DNA of 64,000 nucleotides, from the NCBI GenBank assembly GCA_035443825.1, contig DAOMNN010000003.1, positions 17,464 through 81,463 of the forward strand, read 5' to 3'. Position 1 is the first letter of the stretch, and every line of letters starts with the position of its first letter. This DNA comes from DAOMNN01 sp035443825 (lineage in GTDB: Bacteria > Pseudomonadota > Gammaproteobacteria > Burkholderiales > Rhodocyclaceae). The translations under genes and the position numbers were made by a program. A model generated the notes under the pieces. The model had not been told where the DNA came from. It made no database searches and saw only the letters and a program-made list of their open reading frames with translations. Positions 27,600-34,449 of the stretch are shown here, piece after piece.

Positions 27600-28400
27600 A
27601 TGAGCGCCGTACTCAATCAACCGGACGAACCGATGCTGTTGCGCCGTGACGAGCAGGGCGTATGCCATCTCACGCTCAACCGCCCAAGCCAGTTCAATTC
27701 GCTGTCCAAGGCCCTGCTGGAGGCGTTGGTCGCCGAGGTCGACCGCATCGCCAACGACTCGAGCGTGCGGGTGGTGGTGATCGGTGGCGAGGGCAAGGCC
27801 TTCTGTGCCGGACACGATCTCAAGGAGATGCGCGGCAACAGCGAGCTCGCCTTCCAGCAGGAATTGTTCCGTTTGTGCGGAAGGTTCATGGTCAAGCTGA
27901 CCGAGATGCCGCAGCCCGTCATCGCCCGCGTGCATGGCATCGCCACCGCGGCGGGCTGCCAGCTGGTGTCGATGTGCGACCTCGCGGTTGCCGCCGACGT
28001 CGCACGATTCGCGGTTTCGGGCATCAACGTGGGCCTGTTCTGCGCCACGCCGAGCGTGGGCCTGTCGCGCAACATGGGGCGCAAGGAAGCGTTCGAGATG
28101 CTCGTCACCGGCGACTTCATCGATGCAGCCGAAGCCCGGCGCCGCGGCCTGGTCAATCGTGTCGTGCCGCTCGATCAGCTCGACGACGAGGTTGGCCGCC
28201 TGGCCGCATCGATCTGCGCGAAGTCGCCTGTCGCGATCAAGATGGGCAAGCAGATGTTCTACCGTCAGCTCGAGACCGGCTTCGAGGCTGCCTACCAGAT
28301 GGCCTCGGAAACCATGGCCTGCAACATGATGACGGCCGATGCCGCCGAGGGCATCGATGCCTTCATGGGCAAGCGCAAGCCGACCTGGAAGGGGTGCTGA
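27600..28400 (+). CDS. Enoyl-CoA hydratase/isomerase-family protein (ECHDC3-like)
   Basis: 266 residues, with AAGGAG upstream of ATG 27600. A crotonase fold with oxyanion-hole segments FCAGHDLKEM and HGIATAAGCQL. By eye, the two catalytic glutamates of true hydratases are replaced: AGCQLVSMCD has Q where GGGCEL has E, and FAVSGINVG has G where FGQPEIxLG has E. This pattern fits the ECHDC3-like group, so hydration activity is doubtful. Its position after the acyl-CoA synthetase still points to acyl-CoA chemistry. Confidence 0.85.
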   Translation: MSAVLNQPDEPMLLRRDEQGVCHLTLNRPSQFNSLSKALLEALVAEVDRIANDSSVRVVVIGGEGKAFCAGHDLKEMRGNSELAFQQELFRLCGRFMVKLTEMPQPVIARVHGIATAAGCQLVSMCDLAVAADVARFAVSGINVGLFCATPSVGLSRNMGRKEAFEMLVTGDFIDAAEARRRGLVNRVVPLDQLDDEVGRLAASICAKSPVAIKMGKQMFYRQLETGFEAAYQMASETMACNMMTADAAEGIDAFMGKRKPTWKGC

Positions 28401-28431
28401 GCCGCGCCGCACGTTCGGCCAGAGTGCGGTC

Positions 28432-29202
28432 ATGCTGGTCGATTCCCACGTCCATCTGGATGCCGCCGAGTTCGACGCCGATCGTGACGCGGTGATCGCG
28501 GCGGCGCGCGTCGCTGGGGTGGGCCGTTTCGTGGTCCCGGCCGTGGATGTCGCCAGTTTCGATCGCGTTACCGCCCTTGCACGCGAGCATGGCGACGTCC
28601 GCTACGCGCTCGGCATCCATCCGCTGTACGTCGAGACGCTGGCCAATGACGATCTGGAGATCCTCGAGGCACGACTCGTGCAGGGTGGCGCCATCGCGGT
28701 CGGCGAGATCGGCCTCGACTTCTTCGTCGCCGATCACGACGCACCGCTCCAGGAGCGCGTCTTCAGGGCACAACTCAAGCTCGCCCGGCGTTTCGGCCTG
28801 CCCGTGATCCTGCATGTACGCCGTGCCGTGGATGCCATTCTCAAGCACTTGCGCACCATCGAGGTTCCCGGCGGCATCGCTCATGCATTCAACGGCAGTC
28901 GACAACAGGCCGACATGTTCATCGCCATGGGCTTCAAGCTCGGTTTCGGTGGAGCAATGAGTTACGACGGATCACGCCGCATCCGTAGCCTCGCAGCCGG
29001 ACTGCCGCTCGATTCGATCGTGCTCGAGACCGACGCGCCGGACATGCCTCCGACCTGGGCAGGGGGGCGCCGCAACGAGCCGGCGAACATTCGCCGCTAT
29101 GCGGAAATCCTGGGCGAACTGCGCGGCCTCGGATGGCAGGAGGTCGCCGCGGCAACCACGCACAATGCCGGATCAGTCCTGCCCGGCCTCGACGGGGTCT
29201 GA
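28432..29202 (+). CDS. TatD-family metal-dependent hydrolase
   Basis: 256 residues from ATG 28432. A TIM-barrel amidohydrolase with metal ligands in DSHVHLD, E in VGEIGLDFF, the histidines in VILHVRRA and IAHAFNGS, and the aspartate in LETDAPD. TatD proteins are 3'-5' DNA exonucleases or related phosphohydrolases in DNA repair and quality control. Its 3' end overlaps the convergent tetR-type gene by 30 bases. Confidence 0.92.
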   Translation: MLVDSHVHLDAAEFDADRDAVIAAARVAGVGRFVVPAVDVASFDRVTALAREHGDVRYALGIHPLYVETLANDDLEILEARLVQGGAIAVGEIGLDFFVADHDAPLQERVFRAQLKLARRFGLPVILHVRRAVDAILKHLRTIEVPGGIAHAFNGSRQQADMFIAMGFKLGFGGAMSYDGSRRIRSLAAGLPLDSIVLETDAPDMPPTWAGGRRNEPANIRRYAEILGELRGLGWQEVAAATTHNAGSVLPGLDGV

Positions 29203-29799
29203 CGCGGGAGCGACCTTCATGCTGGGGGAGTTCGCGATCAGGTTCGAGATGTCGCGTTTCAGGCGCGCCACATCGCTGTCGAACCTGTCGTGGATCATCA
29301 GCGAAGTCCCGAATACGTAGGCGTAAAGGAGCATGCAGCGACTCGATGCCTCCTCCAGCGGGACCCCGCACGCGAGAAAGAGCTCGCGTGCGCAACGCAG
29401 GCGCATGTCGTCGACCTCGGCAACGATCGCCGCCGCTTCCGGATCGCGTCGCGCCCAGTCGCGCACCGCCAGTTCGATCATCATCCCGCGCCGGCTGCGC
29501 CCCGCGCTGTATATGTCGATCACATGCTGGATCTGCTCGCGCTCACGACCGGGATGAATGCGCGTCTGCTTGACTATGTCGCGGATACGACCTTCCTTCC
29601 ACGACTCGAGCACCGCCATCAGCAGGTCGTGCCGGTCCTGAAAATGCCAGTAGAAACTGCCTTTGGTGACCTTCAGACGCTTTGCCAGAACCTCGACACG
29701 AAGCCCCGCAATGCCTTCTTCGGCGAGGATCTCCATCGCACCGAGGATCCATGCTTCGCGGTCCAGTTGTGTGCGGGTCTTGGTCAAGGCGCATTCCAT
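29173..29799 (-). CDS. TetR-family transcriptional regulator
   Basis: 208 residues from ATG 29799. N-terminal helix-turn-helix: GAMEILAEEGIAGLRVEVLAKRL, then KVTKGSFYWHFQDRHDLL, the canonical TetR recognition helix. The C-terminal ligand domain has no assigned family. It lies divergent from etfBA across a region carrying CCATAC repeats, one of which overlaps its own start, so autoregulation and control of the etf/acyl-CoA genes is a reasonable inference. An acyl-CoA or fatty acid is the probable ligand, from context only. Confidence 0.9.
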   Translation of the reverse strand: MECALTKTRTQLDREAWILGAMEILAEEGIAGLRVEVLAKRLKVTKGSFYWHFQDRHDLLMAVLESWKEGRIRDIVKQTRIHPGREREQIQHVIDIYSAGRSRRGMMIELAVRDWARRDPEAAAIVAEVDDMRLRCARELFLACGVPLEEASSRCMLLYAYVFGTSLMIHDRFDSDVARLKRDISNLIANSPSMKVAPASDPVEAGQD

Positions 29800-29864
29800 A
29801 CGTTGAAGTATTGACGAACAGGCGGCCCATACGCTACCGTACGCGCCCATACTGGTACGTATGG
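29796..29864. promoter_or_regulatory. Candidate TetR operator cluster
   Basis: A perfect inverted repeat CCATAC-TGGTAC-GTATGG occupies 29847-29864. The half-site CCATACG also occurs at 29827-29833 and at 29796-29802 (over the tetR-type start codon). Size and symmetry suit a TetR dimer. The palindrome lies about 100 bases before etfB and about 50 before the regulator gene, placing it to control both directions. Confidence 0.55.
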
Positions 29865-29967
29865 AACGCTTTTTTCGCGATTCGGTCAAGGTGTCCAACG
29901 AAGTCCGGCAGTGACATAATGCCCGCAGTGACACGCAGCACACTCATACAGTCATAGGAGCACCGCT

Positions 29968-30717
29968 TTGAAGATACTGGTCCCTGTCAAACGCGTGGTC
30001 GACTACAACGTGAAGGTCCGCGTCAAGAGCGACGGCAGCGGCGTCGACATCGCCAACGTCAAGATGTCCATGAATCCCTTCGACGAGATCGCGGTGGAAG
30101 AGGCGGTGCGGCTGAAGGAAGCCGGCGTCGCGACCGAGGTCATCGCCGTTTCCTGCGGCGTCACGCAGTGTCAGGAGACTCTTCGCGCCGCGATGGCGAT
30201 CGGCGCGGATCGCGGAATCCTGGTCGAGAGCACTGCCGAGCTGCAGCCGCTCGCGGTCGCGAAACTGCTCAAGGCCCTGTGCGAAAAGGAAGAGCCGCAA
30301 ATCGTGATTTGCGGAAAGCAGGCGATCGATGACGACGCCAACCAGACCGGCCAGATGCTGGCCGCGCTGATGGGCTGGCCACAGGCCACGTTTGCTTCCA
30401 AGGTGGCCGTGTCGGCGGGCAAGGCGAACGTCACGCGCGAGATCGACGGCGGGCTCGAAACGCTGGAGATCCGGCTGCCCGCCGTGGTGAGCACCGACCT
30501 GCGTCTGAACGAACCGCGCTATGCGACCCTGCCCAACATCATGAAGGCGAAGAAGAAACCCCTGGAGACCTTCAAGCCGGAAGATCTCGGCATCGACGTC
30601 ACGCCGCGCGTCAGCACCCTGAAGGTGAGCGAGCCGCCCAAGCGCAGTGCAGGCGAACGCGTGGCCGATGTCGCCCAACTGGTCGACAAGCTCAAGAACG
30701 AAGCGAAGGTGATCTGA
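29968..30717 (+). CDS. etfB: Electron transfer flavoprotein subunit beta
   Basis: 249 residues with a TTG start at 29968; AGGAG stands 7 bases upstream and the protein begins correctly (MKILVPVKRVVDYNVKVRV). Family blocks MNPFDEIAVEEAVRLKE and the AMP-binding GKQAIDDDANQTGQ are intact. It forms a heterodimer with EtfA and carries electrons from acyl-CoA dehydrogenases to the quinone pool via ETF:quinone oxidoreductase. One base separates it from etfA. Confidence 0.96.
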   Translation: MKILVPVKRVVDYNVKVRVKSDGSGVDIANVKMSMNPFDEIAVEEAVRLKEAGVATEVIAVSCGVTQCQETLRAAMAIGADRGILVESTAELQPLAVAKLLKALCEKEEPQIVICGKQAIDDDANQTGQMLAALMGWPQATFASKVAVSAGKANVTREIDGGLETLEIRLPAVVSTDLRLNEPRYATLPNIMKAKKKPLETFKPEDLGIDVTPRVSTLKVSEPPKRSAGERVADVAQLVDKLKNEAKVI

Positions 30718-30718
30718 A

Positions 30719-31651
30719 ATGACGATTCTTGTTATTGCCGAACACGACAATCAGTCCCTCAAGGGCAGTACCTACAATACCGTTGCCGCCGCATCGAGGA
30801 TTGGCGGTGATATCCACGTGATGGTTGCCGGCAGTGGCTGCGCCGCCGCAGGAGAGGCCGCAGCGAAGATCGCCGGAGTCGCGAAGGTCCGCGTCGCGGA
30901 CGCCGCGCACTACGACGAACAGGGCGCGGAGAACGTTGCGGCACTCGTGGTCGCGAATGCATCGGGCTATACGCACATCCTTGCTCCGGCCACGACCTTC
31001 GGAAAGAACATGCTGCCGCGCGTGGCGGCGTTGCTGGACGTGGCGCAGATCAGCGATATCGTCGAGATCGAAAGCGCCGACACCTTCGTTCGCCCGATCT
31101 ACGCCGGCAATGCGCTGGCCAAGGTGCAAAGCAGCGATGCGGTCAAGGTCGTGTCGGTGCGCACCACCGGATTCGAAGCGGCGGGCGAGGGCGGATCGGG
31201 AGCGGTCGAGGCACTGGAGGCAGGCCCGGACCTGGGGCTGTCGCGACGGGTCGGTCGCGAACTGACCAAGTCGGAACGGCCCGAGCTGGCCGGCGCCAAG
31301 GTCATCGTGTCGGGCGGGCGAGGCCTCGGCAGCGGGGACAACTATCACAAGCTGCTCGAGCCGCTCGCCGACAAGCTCGGCGCCGCGCTGGGGGCATCGC
31401 GCGCTGCGGTCGACGCCGGCTTCGTGCCCAATGACTACCAGGTCGGTCAGACCGGAAAGATCGTCGCGCCGCAACTCTACATCGCGGTCGGTATCTCCGG
31501 TGCGATCCAGCATCTGGCGGGCATGAAGGACTCGAAGGTAATCGTCGCCATCAACAAGGATCCGGAGGCGCCGATCTTTCAGGTCGCCGATTACGGCCTG
31601 GTTGCCGATCTGTTCGAGGCCATCCCGGAGCTGACGGCGGCGCTCGACTGA
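30719..31651 (+). CDS. etfA: Electron transfer flavoprotein subunit alpha
   Basis: 310 residues, normal length. The FAD-binding C-terminal domain has the signature AIQHLAGMKDSKVIVAINKD and SGGRGLGSGDNY; the N-terminal domain begins ILVIAEHDNQSLKGSTYNTV. Partner of EtfB. The downstream CbiM-like gene starts 25 bases after the stop, so co-transcription through to the acyl-CoA dehydrogenase is likely. Confidence 0.96.
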   Translation: MTILVIAEHDNQSLKGSTYNTVAAASRIGGDIHVMVAGSGCAAAGEAAAKIAGVAKVRVADAAHYDEQGAENVAALVVANASGYTHILAPATTFGKNMLPRVAALLDVAQISDIVEIESADTFVRPIYAGNALAKVQSSDAVKVVSVRTTGFEAAGEGGSGAVEALEAGPDLGLSRRVGRELTKSERPELAGAKVIVSGGRGLGSGDNYHKLLEPLADKLGAALGASRAAVDAGFVPNDYQVGQTGKIVAPQLYIAVGISGAIQHLAGMKDSKVIVAINKDPEAPIFQVADYGLVADLFEAIPELTAALD

Positions 31652-31676
31652 GGGAAGGGGACATTCCGGGGCACGG

Positions 31677-32342
31677 ATGAATCTACCGGCTGCGCTGTTT
31701 CCTGACGTCTGGCACTGGGTGTCGTTTCTGATCGTATTGGCGATCGGCTACCGACTGGCGATACGCGCGCCGTGGAAGCGGCTTGCCGATTCGGCGCAGC
31801 TGAATCTGCTTGCCGGATTTGCGGTTTCGCTGACCTTGATGTGGAGCATGAAGGCCGGGGTCATGCCCGGGCTCAACCTGCATCTGCTCGGTGCGATGGC
31901 AGCGACGTTGGCGCTCGGTCCGCACCTGGCGATCGTGGCGCTGGGTCTCGCGCTAGCAGGCATCACGCTGAACGGCGCCATAGAGTGGCAGGCGTGGCCG
32001 ATCAATTTCCTGGTCATGGTGATCGCGCCGGTCCTGTTCGCACACGGTTTCCAGCGGTTCGTGGAACGAATGCTGCCGGCGCATTTCTTCGTGTTCATCT
32101 TCGTCGTGGCATTCGTGGGCTCGGCGCTCGCAGTGGCCCTGGGCGGGCTGGCCGGATCGCTCGCATTGATCGCAGCCGGCGCATACCCTCTGGCCTTTCT
32201 CGCGAGCGACTACCTGCCGTATTTCATACTTCTGTGCTTCTCCGAAGCCTGGATAAGCGGCGCCATCCTGTCCTTGCTGGTGGTGTACAAACCAGGATGG
32301 GTCGTGGCCTTCGACGACAGGCGTTACCTGCTAAACAAGTGA
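31677..32342 (+). CDS. CbiM-like (energy-coupling factor permease) membrane protein
   Basis: 221 residues with about six hydrophobic segments and almost no soluble domain. The segment GVMPGLNLHLLGAMAATLALG resembles the N-terminal metal-binding region of CbiM-type permeases, though the usual start MHIxDG is absent. No ATPase or T-component gene is adjacent. Its place between etfBA and an acyl-CoA dehydrogenase recurs in my memory of related betaproteobacteria but is unexplained; the transported ion, if any, is unknown. Confidence 0.7.
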   Translation: MNLPAALFPDVWHWVSFLIVLAIGYRLAIRAPWKRLADSAQLNLLAGFAVSLTLMWSMKAGVMPGLNLHLLGAMAATLALGPHLAIVALGLALAGITLNGAIEWQAWPINFLVMVIAPVLFAHGFQRFVERMLPAHFFVFIFVVAFVGSALAVALGGLAGSLALIAAGAYPLAFLASDYLPYFILLCFSEAWISGAILSLLVVYKPGWVVAFDDRRYLLNK

Positions 32343-32405
32343 ACGATACGCCGCACGTCGAGGTGCGGAACGGCCTGAACAAGAATAGATCTGGAGCGAC
32401 ATGAC

Positions 32406-34202
32406 ATGTCCCAATACTCAGCACCGATTCGTGATATCCAGTTCGTAATGCGCGAGCTCGCAGGGCTGGACGAAGTTCAGCAGTTGCCCGGCTGCGAGGA
32501 GGTCTCGACCGATCTGGTCGATGCGATCCTGGAAGAAGCAGGCAAGTTCGCAAGTGGCGTGCTGGCCCCCTTGAACCGGGTCGGGGACGAGGAGGGCGCC
32601 ACCTGGAACCACGGCGAGGTCAGGACAGCGAGCGGCTGGAAGGACGCCTATCGGCAATTCAGCGAAGCGGGCTGGACGGCACTCGCCTGTGATCCGGAAT
32701 TCGGCGGGCAGGGACTGCCGAAACTGGTATCCACCGGCGTAATGGAGATGTGGAAGTCCTCCAACATGGCCTTCTCCCTGTGCCCGATGCTGACCACGGG
32801 TGCGATCGAATCCCTGATGCTCAAGGGTAGCGACGCACAGAAGGCGATGTATCTGCCGAAGATGGTGAGCGGCGAGTGGACCGGCACGATGAATCTGACC
32901 GAGCCGCAGGCGGGTTCGGATCTTGCGGCGGTGCGCACCCGCGCCGAGCCGCAACTCGATGGCACCTACCGCATCTTCGGTCAAAAGATCTTCATCACCT
33001 ACGGCGAGCACGATCTCACCGACAACATCATCCACCTGGTCCTGGCGAGGCTTCCTGACGCGCCCGAAGGGGTGAAAGGCATCTCGCTCTTCGTCGTCCC
33101 AAAGTATCTGGTCAATGCGAACGGCGCCCCGGGCGAGCGCAATGACGTGCACTGTGTATCGATCGAACACAAGCTCGGCATCCACGCCAGCCCCACCTGC
33201 GTGCTCGCATTCGGGGACAAGGGCGGGGCGATCGGAACCCTGGTCGGCGAATCGAACCGCGGCCTCGAGTACATGTTCATCATGATGAACGAGGCGCGCT
33301 TCGCAGTCGGCATGGAAGGACTCGCCTTGTCCGAGCGCGCATACCAGCATGCCCTCCAGTACGCGAAGGACCGCATCCAGGGCACCGAGGCCGGCGTTCG
33401 CAGCGGCCCCAAGGTGTCGATCATTCATCACCCCGACGTTCGCCGCATGCTCATGTCGATGCGCTCCCAGACCGAAGCGATGCGCGCCCTGGCCTACGTC
33501 GTCGGCGCCGCGACGGACAAGGCACATCGTCATCCCGACGAGCAGGTGCGGGCACGCAGCCAAGCCTTCGTCGACCTGATGATTCCGGTCGTCAAGGGCT
33601 GGTGCACCGAGAACTCGATCGAGATCGCGTCGACCGGCGTGCAGGTGCACGGCGGCATGGGCTTCATCGAGGAAACCGGCGCCGCCCAGCACCTTCGCGA
33701 CGCGCGCATCACCACCATCTACGAGGGCACGACGGCGATCCAGGCCAACGATCTCATCGGACGCAAGATCGCGCGTGAGAACGGCATGACGATCAAGGCG
33801 GTACTGGCGGAAATGCGCTCGGTCGAGAGAGGTCTCGCCGACTCCGGTGAAGATGCGCTCCTTGCGATTCGCAAACCGCTGGCCGACGGTATCGCAGCGG
33901 TCGAGTCCGCCGTCGACTACATCCTCGCAACCTACGCCACTGACATCAAGGCCGCCTCGGTCGGTTCCGTCCCCTTCCTCAGGCTCCTCGGCATCGTCGC
34001 CGGCGGCTGGCAGATGGCTCGCGCGGCGCTGATCTCGCGCGCGCATCTCGAAGCGGGAGACGGTGACGCCGACTTCTACCGCGCCAAGATCGTGACCGCC
34101 AGATTCTACGCGGATCACGTCCTGTCGCAGGCCGGCGGGTTGTCCTATGCGGTGATCAACGGAGCTGCGGGCGCGCTCGAACTTGCGGAGGAACAGTTCT
34201 GA
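32406..34202 (+). CDS. Acyl-CoA dehydrogenase, long (DmdC-like) type
   Basis: 598 residues, about 200 longer than short acyl-CoA dehydrogenases because of a C-terminal extension (residues ~470-598) typical of the 3-methylmercaptopropionyl-CoA dehydrogenase (DmdC) group. Flavin-binding segments MNLTEPQAGSDLAAVRT and ITYGEHD are present, and the likely catalytic glutamate is in TTIYEGTTAIQAND. Electrons should pass to EtfBA encoded just upstream. A strong terminator follows, making this the last gene of the fatty-acid cluster. Confidence 0.92.
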   Translation: MSQYSAPIRDIQFVMRELAGLDEVQQLPGCEEVSTDLVDAILEEAGKFASGVLAPLNRVGDEEGATWNHGEVRTASGWKDAYRQFSEAGWTALACDPEFGGQGLPKLVSTGVMEMWKSSNMAFSLCPMLTTGAIESLMLKGSDAQKAMYLPKMVSGEWTGTMNLTEPQAGSDLAAVRTRAEPQLDGTYRIFGQKIFITYGEHDLTDNIIHLVLARLPDAPEGVKGISLFVVPKYLVNANGAPGERNDVHCVSIEHKLGIHASPTCVLAFGDKGGAIGTLVGESNRGLEYMFIMMNEARFAVGMEGLALSERAYQHALQYAKDRIQGTEAGVRSGPKVSIIHHPDVRRMLMSMRSQTEAMRALAYVVGAATDKAHRHPDEQVRARSQAFVDLMIPVVKGWCTENSIEIASTGVQVHGGMGFIEETGAAQHLRDARITTIYEGTTAIQANDLIGRKIARENGMTIKAVLAEMRSVERGLADSGEDALLAIRKPLADGIAAVESAVDYILATYATDIKAASVGSVPFLRLLGIVAGGWQMARAALISRAHLEAGDGDADFYRAKIVTARFYADHVLSQAGGLSYAVINGAAGALELAEEQF

Positions 34203-34225
34203 GCCTGCCCGGCCAGGCGATCTCC

Positions 34226-34250
34226 GGCACCCCGAGGGGTGCCTTTTTTT
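34226..34250 (+). terminator. Rho-independent terminator after the acyl-CoA dehydrogenase gene
   Basis: Stem GGCACCC / GGGTGCC closed by CGAG, followed by seven T (34244-34250). It begins 23 bases after the stop codon. Confidence 0.93.
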
Positions 34251-34289
34251 CGTCCGGCGACAGCTGAGCGCACATTCGTGGCGCAATCC

Positions 34290-34365
34290 CGAGCCCTTTA
34301 TGTCTTCTACATAGGAAAGACTCGGCCATCTATGGCGACTCCTATTACTTAGGATATATACTTTC
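34290..34365 (+). promoter_or_regulatory. AT-rich probable promoter region of the PAS-GGDEF-EAL gene
   Basis: An AT-rich patch between the terminator and the gene. It has inverted repeats TATGT-CTTCT-ACATA (34299-34313) and CCTA-TTACT-TAGG, followed by GGATATATACTT, a plausible -10. No clear -35 is seen; the repeats could bind a regulator. Confidence 0.35.
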
Positions 34366-34449
34366 GTGCATCTGCTACCCCATCCGACGGCGACTACGGG
34401 ATGAAGCAAGCTATCGTGATCGACGGCGACGACCGGCGGGAGAAACCCG

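Noticed and set aside
26349..28433. 694-codon minus-strand frame over the acyl-CoA synthetase and crotonase genes
   Set aside because: Spans two well-supported genes on the opposite strand and has no motifs of its own.
32418..34409. 663-codon minus-strand frame over the acyl-CoA dehydrogenase gene
   Set aside because: Antisense shadow with biased composition; no protein motifs.
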